Below are positions 24,975 to 33,680 of a stretch of 64,000 nt of DNA, in pieces. Position numbers and translations under genes: made by a program. A model generated the notes under the pieces. That model was not told where the DNA came from. It saw only the letters and a program-made list of their open reading frames with translations, and searched no databases. How positions within the stretch are numbered: position 1 is the first letter of the stretch; each line of letters begins with the position of its first letter. This DNA is from JBASEY01 sp049652745. Its GTDB lineage: Bacteria > CSSED10-310. Where the stretch lies: contig JBASEY010000033.1 in NCBI GenBank assembly GCA_049652745.1, positions 1 to 64,000 on the forward strand. Direction: 5' to 3'.

Positions 24975-27020
24975 ATGAAAAGCCTGTTTCGATATTCGAT
25001 ACTGTCGGTGCTGATTTTCAGCCTTTCCCCTATCTATGCTCAGACTTGGGTCGAGGTTACCGATAAGTTGGGGCTGACCGGCACACCGTCCTTTCGGATT
25101 TCGATCGTCGATCTGAACGGGGACGACTATCCCGACTTAGTGGTTCATGACGCCGTCGATCATGCAAATTGGGATGTCATGAACAAAATGTATGTTTATT
25201 TGAATGTGGAAGGCGATACATCAGGCACTCGCAAGTTCATCGATTTCACTGAAGAATCCGGTATTCGTGCCAACAGGCGCGGGACTAAAGACGGCCGTCA
25301 CTCCGACCTGGCTATTTTCGGTGATATCAATAACGACGGTTATCCGGACTATTTTGCAGGCGTGTATTACCATCGTCATACGTTCATACCCGAAAATATC
25401 GAATGGCTCGATACCAGCGAAGTTTTCTTGAATGACGGCACTGGCCGCTTCACGTTGGTTCCGGATACGCTCTTCTTCGACGGTGGTCTGACCAATGTTT
25501 CAAGCGCAGTTTTCGCTGATTTTGACCGTGACGGCAACCTGGACCTATTAGTCGGCAATTGGTTCACCAAATATTTCGGCGGAACCGGCGACGTGTTCGC
25601 TCCAGATCAACTTTTCCGTGGCAACGGTGACGGAACGTTTCAAGACATGTCGGGAACATCTGGCATACAGAACCCGGAAGTTCTCCAGCCGACTTACGGC
25701 GCTGCCGTCGCCGATGTCGATGAGGACGGATATCCGGATATTTTCCTCGGCAATTACTGTCGAGACAAATCGAAACACCTTCGAAACAACGGCGATTGGA
25801 CCTTTACTGAAATTCATGAAACGTCGAATTACGGTCAATATGTCGGTCCCGGCAACTGCGCCTCCCACACCTGTTCATGGGGTTCCATGCCGCGGGATTT
25901 CAACAATGATGGTCATATCGACCTGTTCACGATCCTTGTTCACGGCTGTAGAAAAGTGATGTCGGCGCCTTTGATCAACGATGGCACCGGCGTTTTCACC
26001 TGGGATTTCGATTGTATCAAAAGCCGCCTGGACGATGATCCGGCCAAACTGCACCATGGCGATCATTTTGCGACCTGGGTTGACTGGAACAACGACGGAC
26101 TTGTCGATTTGATCCTGTCTGAAAACGGTTATGACAACAACCGGTTTTATATTTTTCGCCATGAACCGGATCACACACTCCAAGTCATTACACCGTCAAC
26201 AGCGATGAGTGTTTTGAATACGGAAAATGTCTCGGTTCATAATGTTTCCGTTTTTGATTTCGACCTGGACGGCGACGATGACATCATCATCGGCTCCGGT
26301 GACGGCGGACCTCTCCGAGTCTTCAGGAATGATATCGGGAACGCCAAAAATCATTTGACGGCTACACTGGTCGGGGCCGGCAAACCAGGATTCAGCAACA
26401 CATCGGCTATCGGCGCCAAAATTCAAGTGACCTACGGCGACACTACAATCACCCGCGTCGTGCGAGCCGGCGACGGCCATTTCGGCCCTCAAGTCCCGTT
26501 CAGACTGAATGTCGGTTTGGATACCGCCGCGCAGGCTGACCTGGTCACAATCACCTGGCCTAATCTTAGCCAGGATGTCTACAAGCTCAAAAAAATACCC
26601 GCCAATTCGCACATACGAATTTATGAGAATCCCGATCCGATTAAAAACGCGTCCGGCACACGCCTATTCATCCCCACCGCTCATGTAACGCCAGGGGACC
26701 GCTTCAGCGTTTGGAGCTATTTATACAACAATTCCACACAAACCATGAAAAAGATTCCTTTTATGGCTGTCTTGGAAGTCGCGGGTATGTATTGGTTCTG
26801 GAACACCTGGTCGGAAGATGTCGGATATGATATTGTCGATGTCGACCCAGGCGTGACCATGATAAACATACTGCCGGAATTTCAGTGGCCGGATACCGGA
26901 GACGGATCATTTGACGGCATCAGGTTTTACGCTGCCATGCTGAACGACTCGATGGACGATATCATCGGCGGTTTTGACGGTTTGGGCTTCGCGGAATTTG
27001 GTTACGGCCCGAAAAAATAA
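24975..27020 (+). CDS. FG-GAP/VCBS propeller with ASPIC-UnbV and FWxSW tail
   Basis: This is a 682-residue exported protein. The ATG at 24975 has better spacing from AAAGGAG than the in-frame ATG at 24969. After the signal (YSILSVLIFSLSPIYA), residues of about 40-465 contain repeated FG-GAP/VCBS blades, with calcium-loop patterns such as DLNGDDYPD, DINNDGYPD, DFDRDGNLD, DVDEDGYPD and DLDGDDD. An ASPIC/UnbV domain (about 470-555, from SAIGAKIQV through LVTITWP) follows, as in CRTAC1-like proteins. The last 120 residues are the FWxSW domain (YWFWNTWS, FQWPDTG, FGYGP). It is probably an extracellular binding protein. It may be cotranscribed with the protease gene at 27113. Confidence 0.87.
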   Translation: MKSLFRYSILSVLIFSLSPIYAQTWVEVTDKLGLTGTPSFRISIVDLNGDDYPDLVVHDAVDHANWDVMNKMYVYLNVEGDTSGTRKFIDFTEESGIRANRRGTKDGRHSDLAIFGDINNDGYPDYFAGVYYHRHTFIPENIEWLDTSEVFLNDGTGRFTLVPDTLFFDGGLTNVSSAVFADFDRDGNLDLLVGNWFTKYFGGTGDVFAPDQLFRGNGDGTFQDMSGTSGIQNPEVLQPTYGAAVADVDEDGYPDIFLGNYCRDKSKHLRNNGDWTFTEIHETSNYGQYVGPGNCASHTCSWGSMPRDFNNDGHIDLFTILVHGCRKVMSAPLINDGTGVFTWDFDCIKSRLDDDPAKLHHGDHFATWVDWNNDGLVDLILSENGYDNNRFYIFRHEPDHTLQVITPSTAMSVLNTENVSVHNVSVFDFDLDGDDDIIIGSGDGGPLRVFRNDIGNAKNHLTATLVGAGKPGFSNTSAIGAKIQVTYGDTTITRVVRAGDGHFGPQVPFRLNVGLDTAAQADLVTITWPNLSQDVYKLKKIPANSHIRIYENPDPIKNASGTRLFIPTAHVTPGDRFSVWSYLYNNSTQTMKKIPFMAVLEVAGMYWFWNTWSEDVGYDIVDVDPGVTMINILPEFQWPDTGDGSFDGIRFYAAMLNDSMDDIIGGFDGLGFAEFGYGPKK

Positions 27021-27112
27021 ACATTCTGTGAGCTTCACCATCACTTACCTACTGTAAGCTCCAAGAGAATAATGTAATGTGACCTTATATTCTTATTTAA
27101 GAAAGGCCTCCA

Positions 27113-28798
27113 ATGAAACGTTTTATATTTGTTACGATTATTTTCGCTTTGTCATCTTCTTCGGTGAGTTTCGCGCTGTTTCCTCGTGCTGAATTTCCGA
27201 AACCGTTGAACCCGGTAATCCGCGATTGTGATCGCTGGGATCTTCTGGTTGTCAAATTTCGTGAAAACACGGGGATTCGCCTTCGAAACGCGGATTTTGT
27301 ATCGAAAAACAATGTCGATTTGACTGCGCTTTTTGAGCTTTTATCGTCTTATCCTGAAGTCAGATATGAACGATTATTTCGTCGTCCGGAGTATGTCTAT
27401 GAAAATGAGAAACGCACTGGAGAACGACGAGTAGGACGTCAATTAGCGGATTTGAATCTGTATTTCGCTTTCGGACCTCCGGACAGGGAAACCGCGGAAC
27501 GGTTATTAGTTGATTTAAACGCCTTGGAAATCGTGGAATGTGTTTACCCCGAGCCGATTCCTCAGCTTGCTTTCATGCCCTCGGCCGGAAAGCGTGTTTT
27601 GCCGCCTTCGTATGTCCAGTATCAGGGCTACCTGAACGCTTCCCCGGTCGGTGTCGATGTCGCCGCAGCACGCTCTTATCCAGGGGGTCGTGGAGAAAAT
27701 GTCCGGATGATCGATGTTGAGCTGGCTTGGCGGTGGACACATATCGATCTGCCGACACCTTTTTATCAAGGCGGTGTTCCATCGCAATTAGTGGACTACC
27801 GTCATCATGGAACAGCCGTGATGGGGATTATAACCGGTGTTGAAAACACCTATGGTATAACAGGGATAGCTCCGTTAACCGAGGTCGGTGGTCAAGCGAT
27901 AAATGAAGGTGACTGGCCTGAAAATGTCGGAACTTACTTTGACACAGCTTCCGCCGCCCTTGAACCGGGAGATATCTGGCTGATCGAATTGCATGGTCCT
28001 GGCCCTGCTGGTGATTACATACCAATGGAGTGGTGGCAGGCAAATTATGATGCGATCGCCAACTCCACCGCTCAAGGACGCATCTGCGTCGAAGCCGGCG
28101 GTAACGGCTCGGCAAATCTGGACGATTCCATCTACCAGGGCAAATTCAATCGATCCACCAGGGATTCTTTAGCCATCATGGTCGCAGCCGGAACACCCTA
28201 CAACATGAATCCTGAGTGGTTCACGAATTACGGGTCACGCATGGATGCAAACGGTTGGGGTTCCGCAATCTATACTACCGGCTACGGTGACCTTTATTCA
28301 GCAGGAGGCGAAGATTACTATTATACTTCTGATTTCGGCGGGACATCGGGAGCATCTCCGATCGTGGTAGGGGTTTGCTGCCTCGCCCAGTCCATTTACA
28401 AAGAGCTGACCGGAGGTGAAATACTGGACCCGGCCACTCTGCGAGCCGCCATTACAGAAACCGGCGCTCCCCAACCAAGCCCCGCCACCCAGTATATCGG
28501 TCCTCGTCCGAATCTGGCGGAATTATTGCTTCACGATATTTTCCAGCTCGAACCGACGCCGACACCCGTCCCAAGTAATACCCCGACGCCCGACTGTATC
28601 AATGACGGCGATGTCAATTTTGACGGCATCATATCCACTGCTGACGCGCAATTGACGTTCCTCATCGCAATCGGTCAATACTCCCCGACCTATCTTGAGG
28701 AATGTGCTGCAGACTGCAACGGCGACGGCTTGGTCACATCAGAAGATGCACAACTGGTTTTCTTGACAAGTTTAGGCACCGCAACCTGTGTGGATTAG
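27113..28798 (+). CDS. Secreted subtilisin-like protease with dockerin
   Basis: This is a 561-residue S8-family serine protease. A signal peptide (IFALSSSSVSFA) and an N-terminal propeptide-like region (about 40-150) precede the catalytic domain. Asp201 (RMIDVE), His232 (RHHGTAV), Asn331 (EAGGNGS) and Ser412 (GGTSGASP) form the expected catalytic and oxyanion set, so it should be active. A short PTPTPVPSNTPTP linker leads to a type I dockerin (about 494-561) with loops DVNFDGIISTAD and DCNGDGLVTSED and four flanking cysteines. It ends CVD, without the Pro-Leu of the other dockerins. It overlaps the converging gene at 28795 by 4 bases. It probably processes or degrades proteins while docked at the cell surface. 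Confidence 0.9.
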   Translation: MKRFIFVTIIFALSSSSVSFALFPRAEFPKPLNPVIRDCDRWDLLVVKFRENTGIRLRNADFVSKNNVDLTALFELLSSYPEVRYERLFRRPEYVYENEKRTGERRVGRQLADLNLYFAFGPPDRETAERLLVDLNALEIVECVYPEPIPQLAFMPSAGKRVLPPSYVQYQGYLNASPVGVDVAAARSYPGGRGENVRMIDVELAWRWTHIDLPTPFYQGGVPSQLVDYRHHGTAVMGIITGVENTYGITGIAPLTEVGGQAINEGDWPENVGTYFDTASAALEPGDIWLIELHGPGPAGDYIPMEWWQANYDAIANSTAQGRICVEAGGNGSANLDDSIYQGKFNRSTRDSLAIMVAAGTPYNMNPEWFTNYGSRMDANGWGSAIYTTGYGDLYSAGGEDYYYTSDFGGTSGASPIVVGVCCLAQSIYKELTGGEILDPATLRAAITETGAPQPSPATQYIGPRPNLAELLLHDIFQLEPTPTPVPSNTPTPDCINDGDVNFDGIISTADAQLTFLIAIGQYSPTYLEECAADCNGDGLVTSEDAQLVFLTSLGTATCVD

Positions 28799-29394
28799 CT
28801 CCAATCAGCCTCTTCATGGATATCGATACATCTGACGACATCCTTTTGGACTTCACGGTATCGCAAACCGCTTTCGGGGCAAATCATGATTCCATCGTTA
28901 TCCGGTTTTGACAGAGGAAGGCCGCGTCTGCCGACCCAACCTGTTCTGATCCCCGGCACCCCCTTGATCAAAGCGTAATCGGGCACATCTCGTGTGACGA
29001 CGGCTCCTGCAGCTATAAACGCATATCGTCCTACGACGATCCCGCAGAGAATCGTTGCGTTGGCGCCGATAGTACAGCCTTTTTTCAACAACGTTTTCTC
29101 AAACCGATCACGTCGGTTTATCCAGGATCTTGGATAAGTGACATTGGTCAGAACACAAGACGGTCCTAAAAACACATCATCTTCAATGATTGTGCCGGTA
29201 TAAATCGAAACATTGTTCTGCACTTTGACATGGGATCCGATTTGCACATTAGATGCAACGAAACAGTTTTGGCCGAAAACGCAATTTTCACCGATCTCGA
29301 CATCCCGCATGATATGGGTGAAATGCCATATTTTGGTGCCGTCGCCGATGCGGCAGGGTTCATCGACATAAGCGCTTTCGTGTTTAAAATACAC
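28795..29394 (-). CDS. Hexapeptide N-acetyltransferase, WbpD/WlbB-like
   Basis: This is a left-handed beta-helix acyltransferase of about 199 residues, similar to WbpD/WlbB, which acetylate UDP-2-acetamido-3-amino-sugar uronates for O-antigen. The hexapeptide repeats run from VDEPCRIGDGTKIWHFTHI through VEIGENCVFGQN and CTIGANATILCG to VVTRDVPDYALIKGVPG, typical for this group. I favour the GTG at 29394 because AGGG precedes it; a TTG at 29409 is also in frame. A C-terminal extension contains MICPESGLRY. The UDP-sugar dehydrogenase at 31041 fits the same pathway. Confidence 0.82.
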   Translation of the reverse strand: MYFKHESAYVDEPCRIGDGTKIWHFTHIMRDVEIGENCVFGQNCFVASNVQIGSHVKVQNNVSIYTGTIIEDDVFLGPSCVLTNVTYPRSWINRRDRFEKTLLKKGCTIGANATILCGIVVGRYAFIAAGAVVTRDVPDYALIKGVPGIRTGWVGRRGLPLSKPDNDGIMICPESGLRYREVQKDVVRCIDIHEEADWS

Positions 29395-29507
29395 CTGATC
29401 CCTATCCAACTGTATTGAATTATGATTGTTAACCGATTTATATCCTGTTCTGATGCATCAGTTGCCTCCGACCCGGAATAATCAGATAACTCAGAAAGTT
29501 CCTATTC

Positions 29508-30065
29508 TCAAGTACCCAAAGACTCTGACGATTCCACTGGCTCTATAGGCGTTACATCAAGTTCCGTCATCGTCTCCAGAACCTTATCTACAAACTTCAC
29601 TCCATCTTCTTCAGGCATTTCCGGCAGAATTCTAAAGGCAACCATCATGCCAAAACCACTTTTCAAAGTCAGATACATCGCTTCGATATTTGCCGGTGTC
29701 GGAAAGGTGTGCTTGAAATACTCCGCTTTGACCGAATTGCCGAGAAGGTTTCGATCACGTGTCGAGTCTGGTTCATCCGTCAAACCGAGAAATGTCGTTT
29801 TTAAATATTTAAAAACATCAGGTTCTTTCATTTCCATCATTTGCTGGAGTTCTTTGGAAGCTTTGACAAAGATGATTTCCGCAAGCATCTTATCCGGTTC
29901 AGCTTTCGCCGGATACATGAAGCTGACGGCATCCAATCCGATCTTCATAGGATCGGAAAGATCAAAATCTGATTTGAATTGAATTGTTTCCCAGGAATAC
30001 TCCCGGCTAAAAGCTACAGCACCTACCGCTGCCAGAATACAAAAATAGACGACATACCGCTTCAT
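29508..30065 (-). CDS. Exported protein of unknown function
   Basis: This 185-residue protein starts at the ATG at 30065, after GAGGAGG; an in-frame start at 30083 lacks such a site. An N-terminal hydrophobic segment (YVVYFCILAAVGAVAFS) is a signal peptide or anchor. The rest is a soluble domain with Met- and Glu-rich helices (ELQQMMEMKEPDVFKYLK) and no motif I recognise. It lies between the acetyltransferase and lipoprotein genes on the same strand, 69 bases from the latter, and may share its transcript. Confidence 0.65.
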   Translation of the reverse strand: MKRYVVYFCILAAVGAVAFSREYSWETIQFKSDFDLSDPMKIGLDAVSFMYPAKAEPDKMLAEIIFVKASKELQQMMEMKEPDVFKYLKTTFLGLTDEPDSTRDRNLLGNSVKAEYFKHTFPTPANIEAMYLTLKSGFGMMVAFRILPEMPEEDGVKFVDKVLETMTELDVTPIEPVESSESLGT

Positions 30066-30134
30066 CGATTGAGCCCTCCTCAAAATGAAAGCTTTTTTAA
30101 ACGCATTTAAGCTATGGTGATAGTCTTTCGATAT

Positions 30135-30860
30135 TTATTGTATATAACCCGGTAAATACACATCATAAACCGGGTCAAGCTCCAGATTTCCATCTTTCTC
30201 AGCAAGTTTGCCCACAAATGCCGTCACATAGCCTGTTCCACCGTACATCGAAATATATTTTTTGTGGTCATAATTTTTGGGACTTCGCAGTTGAATCATC
30301 ATAAAGTCAGGAGTCAAGGCGCCTTCACCAAAAATTATGTTTAAGCTGGCGTTGTCATTGAAGGGATTGGGATTGGTTTGAGCGGCAAAATAGATATATT
30401 GGTCTTTAGCGGCTTCCAAAAACAGTTTCACTCTTTCTTCTTTCGAGGTGATTTGTCCAGCGATGATTTTCTCGACAATCGGTGCGCTGTCGACAAAGCC
30501 TTTCGCTTCAGGTATTTCTTTCTCGATGACCTCACGCCTTTCAGGCGTAATTCTCCAATCCATACCGCGGGTCTTCTGATAGACATTCTCTTCTTTCGGC
30601 TGCTCTTCTTTTTCCTCTTTTCCGGCAATATCCGAAGTCAGTTCCAATTTGTCCGATTTTCTGACAGAGGCTATATCGGATGCGTCTTTTCGAGTAGTAA
30701 TTCGCTTTGCTTCATCTTTTACCACAGTATCGGCTGACTGTGCCTTTGGAGCCTCTTCCTTGGTAGCGACAGGTACGGGTTTCTGCTTATCGGAACCACA
30801 GCCCACGCCGATTAAACCGATGATTACCAAAATTAAAAAAAGCGTGACAAAATTTTTCAT
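30135..30860 (-). CDS. Putative lipoprotein, charged linker
   Basis: This is a 241-residue protein starting at the ATG at 30860, after GGAGG. The N-terminus ends in LIGVGC, a lipobox-like site with Cys21, although Gly at -3 is unusual. Residues of about 25-105 form a Lys/Glu-rich, probably unstructured stretch. The C-terminal domain (about 110-241) includes YIYFAAQTNPNPFNDNASLN and matches no family I know. It is probably anchored in the envelope. It is oriented with the upstream dehydrogenase gene, about 180 bases away. Confidence 0.65.
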   Translation of the reverse strand: MKNFVTLFLILVIIGLIGVGCGSDKQKPVPVATKEEAPKAQSADTVVKDEAKRITTRKDASDIASVRKSDKLELTSDIAGKEEKEEQPKEENVYQKTRGMDWRITPERREVIEKEIPEAKGFVDSAPIVEKIIAGQITSKEERVKLFLEAAKDQYIYFAAQTNPNPFNDNASLNIIFGEGALTPDFMMIQLRSPKNYDHKKYISMYGGTGYVTAFVGKLAEKDGNLELDPVYDVYLPGYIQ

Positions 30861-31040
30861 GTTTTCTCTTTCCTCCATTCTTCTTGACTAAATTCACCTA
30901 TCGTGTTTCATCTTCCTAAAAATTATATTCATAAATCCTTTAGAAGCAATACTATTCTTCAGTATATCAACGCTCACTTAAACGAAGACTCTCAAAATTT
31001 GAGATGCTATTTGTTTCTCTGCTTACCATCTGCCGCCGCT

Positions 31041-32369
31041 TTAAAGCCTCCAATGCGTAAAATTGATTTTTTTCGCATCTTCCATAGAAAACAGGCTTTT
31101 GACATCGACCAACACCGGCCCGGTTCGGCAGCAAATAGCCGCCAGGTTTTCCAATGACCACTGCTCAATAATTTTTTTATGTTTTACCGCTATAATGACG
31201 GCATCATACGGCGCATTATCCTCCGGGGTTTGAACCAGATCCAGATCATATTCATTTTTGACATCATCTTTTCCGGCATGCGGGTCCCAGACGGTGACAT
31301 CGGTTTCGTATTCATGCAATTCCTTGACAATGTCGATTACCCGTGAATTCCTGATATCGTTGATGTTTTCTTTAAACGTAAGACCCATAATCAAAACCTT
31401 GCTTCCTTGAACGGCTTTCCCTGCTCGAATCAGAAGCTTGACGGTTTTCTCCGCAATAAATTTTCCCATTGAATCATTGATGCGCCGCCCCGCCAAGATG
31501 ACCTCCGGTCGATATCCCAGGCTTTCAGCTTTGAAAGTCAAGTAATACGGATCGACCCCGATACAGTGTCCTCCGACAAGGCCGGGTTCAAAACGAACAA
31601 AATTCCATTTGGTTGCCGCCGCATCCAAGACATCATGAGTATCGATACCTATCATGCCGAATATCAACGCCAATTCATTCATCAGGGCAATATTCAAATC
31701 CCTCTGCGTATTTTCTATCACTTTTGCCGCTTCCGCCGTTTTGATATTCGGTGCATGATGAATGCCCGCGGTTATCACTCGGCCATAAACATCACCCAAG
31801 AATTTGCTCGTTTCCGACGTATCACCAGAGACGACCTTTACAATTTTATCAACGGTATGCAGCTTATCTCCCGGATTCACCCGCTCCGGAGAATAGCCGA
31901 CAAAAAAATCCGTTAGATGTCGAAAACCGCTCTCCTGTTCCAAAATAGGAATACACTCATCTTCAGTCACGCCTGGGTAAACAGTCGATTCATATACGAT
32001 GACGGTATTTTTTGCCATGTTTTTTCCTACGACCCGTGTTGCTGAGATGACAGGTGAAAGATCCGGCAATTTATAGGAATTGACAGGCGTCGGAACGGTG
32101 ATGATAACAAGGCGGCAACGGGAGATGGCGGCAGGGCTGGACGTGAAAATCATGCTGGTATGTCGAAGTTTTTCAGCGTCAACCTCTCCGGTGACATCCT
32201 CCCCCGCCTGAAGCCCTGCAATACGTCCCTGATCGGAATCATATCCGACGACATTGTACTGCTCGCTGAGATGCATCGCTAAAGGTAAACCCACATATCC
32301 CAGACCGACTACGCAAATTTTTTCTTCCCCTGTCACAAAGCGGTTAAAGAGATCATTCCATCCTGCCAT
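31041..32369 (-). CDS. UDP-sugar 6-dehydrogenase, WbpA/TviB type
   Basis: This is a 442-residue UDP-glucose/GDP-mannose dehydrogenase family enzyme that oxidises a UDP-N-acetylhexosamine to the uronate with NAD+. The ATG at 32369 follows GAGAGGG. The N-terminal Rossmann motif is CVVGLGYVGLPLA. YESTVYPGVTEDECIPILE and SPERVNPGD are typical of the WbpA/TviB/VipA subgroup. The catalytic Cys lies in GLVGGHCIGVDPYYL. Substrate preference (GlcNAc or ManNAc) cannot be decided by eye. With the N-acetyltransferase at 28795 it suggests a diacetamido-uronic acid O-antigen sugar; the intervening aminotransferase and oxidase steps are not in the window. Confidence 0.88.
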   Translation of the reverse strand: MAGWNDLFNRFVTGEEKICVVGLGYVGLPLAMHLSEQYNVVGYDSDQGRIAGLQAGEDVTGEVDAEKLRHTSMIFTSSPAAISRCRLVIITVPTPVNSYKLPDLSPVISATRVVGKNMAKNTVIVYESTVYPGVTEDECIPILEQESGFRHLTDFFVGYSPERVNPGDKLHTVDKIVKVVSGDTSETSKFLGDVYGRVITAGIHHAPNIKTAEAAKVIENTQRDLNIALMNELALIFGMIGIDTHDVLDAAATKWNFVRFEPGLVGGHCIGVDPYYLTFKAESLGYRPEVILAGRRINDSMGKFIAEKTVKLLIRAGKAVQGSKVLIMGLTFKENINDIRNSRVIDIVKELHEYETDVTVWDPHAGKDDVKNEYDLDLVQTPEDNAPYDAVIIAVKHKKIIEQWSLENLAAICCRTGPVLVDVKSLFSMEDAKKINFTHWRL

Positions 32370-32721
32370 CGCGATATCCCTCTCTTCCCCATCCATAAAG
32401 CCGAAATGCTTAATTATCGGTTTTCATATTCAAAAATGATTCATCAATCAGCATCCAAATACTCGAATATCATAGATGATAACCATTCTGAAGAGCAATG
32501 GAGCGCAGAAAGGAATATGAAGAATTCGTCATAAATCTATGTGTTCATATTTCAGAAAAAGGCATTTATCGATACTTATCAATCCTCTTCAGAGCTAAAA
32601 AGCTGAAAAGAAGGAGATAGGAATTATAGAAACTCGCTGTAATTAAACCTTGAGCCTCATTCGCACCCATGATATTGTTCTTGGGCTGTTTAAATGACGT
32701 TCTTATAAAAGGAGTCACCGG
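32370..32721. other. Divergent intergenic region
   Basis: This is about 350 bases between the minus-strand dehydrogenase and the plus-strand cutA. It is AT-rich and should hold both promoters. I see no gene, clear hairpin or repeat. GGAG lies just upstream of the cutA start. Confidence 0.5.
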
Positions 32722-33048
32722 ATGCAGGCAGAATTTTACATAGTCACCACTACGGTCGGCAACGAAACGACGGCGGCGGAGCTTGCCCGCCGGATCGTCG
32801 AAGCCCGTTTGGCTCGATGCGTACAAATCGTGCCGAGAATCCGATCGATTTATCATTGGGACGGTGAAATCTGTGATGATGAAGAAAGTTTGTTGATCCT
32901 CAAAACAGCTCGGAAAAATCTCGATCAACTTTTAAAAACCTTACCGACTCTCCACCCTTACGAGGTGCCTGAAATTCTGGTCACACCGGTTACGGACGGT
33001 CATAAACCTTATTTGAAATGGTTGGATGAGTGGATATACGGGGATTGA
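32722..33048 (+). CDS. cutA: Divalent cation tolerance protein CutA
   Basis: This 108-residue trimeric cytosolic protein belongs to the CutA1 family, historically linked to copper tolerance, with an unclear biochemical role. Hallmarks include FYIVTTTVGNE at the N-terminus, LARCVQIVP, SIYHWDGEI and HPYEVPEILVTP. Length is normal. The start at 32722 follows AAAGGAG. The smpB start lies 2 bases after its stop, so the two form an operon. Confidence 0.95.
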   Translation: MQAEFYIVTTTVGNETTAAELARRIVEARLARCVQIVPRIRSIYHWDGEICDDEESLLILKTARKNLDQLLKTLPTLHPYEVPEILVTPVTDGHKPYLKWLDEWIYGD

Positions 33049-33050
33049 CC

Positions 33051-33503
33051 ATGAGCGCCCGGACGATCACAGAAAACAAAAAAGCGCATCGCAATTACGA
33101 TATCGAGGCGACGTGGGAAGCCGGCATAGCTTTGGTCGGCACCGAGGTTAAGTCGTTGCGGGCCGGAGGGGCCAATTTGAAAGACTCGTATGCTCGAATC
33201 ATTCATGGTGAGCTGTTCTTGGTAGGTTGCCATATTTCTCCCTATTCCCATGGCAATCAAATGAATCACGACCCCGAGCGACCGCGTAAACTGCTGATGA
33301 AAAAGTCGGAAATTCGCCGTTTGATCGGCAAAATCAACGAACGAGGTTATACTCTTGTGCCTTTGAAATTGTATTTCAACGACCGAGGCATCGCGAAGGT
33401 GTTGTTGGGGCTGGGCAAAGGCCGGACTCATTCCGATAAACGCAGTGTGATCCGGGAACGTGACATCCAGCGCGACATGGCCCGCGAACTTCGTAGATAC
33501 TGA
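33051..33503 (+). CDS. smpB: SsrA-binding protein SmpB
   Basis: This 150-residue protein binds tmRNA and brings it to stalled ribosomes for trans-translation. Typical sequence includes ENKKAHRNYDIEATWEAGI, LVGTEVKSLRAGGANLKDS and the basic tail KGRTHSDKRSVIRERDIQRD. I chose the ATG at 33051 because it opens the conserved region; a start 7 codons earlier would overlap cutA. The tmRNA gene itself is not in the window. Confidence 0.96.
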   Translation: MSARTITENKKAHRNYDIEATWEAGIALVGTEVKSLRAGGANLKDSYARIIHGELFLVGCHISPYSHGNQMNHDPERPRKLLMKKSEIRRLIGKINERGYTLVPLKLYFNDRGIAKVLLGLGKGRTHSDKRSVIRERDIQRDMARELRRY

Positions 33504-33680
33504 AATGGATCGCACTTCAAACAGGATTCAGCGGGCGGTTTCACCTACGACCACCCTTTTCCAACATGGACATTGCTGACGATTCCGATTACACTATGAT
33601 CTGATCATGACAAGGATGAACAATCAGTTTTTCGATATGTTCACCGGGAAAATTGACACCGATTAACCAGGGAGGTTTTT

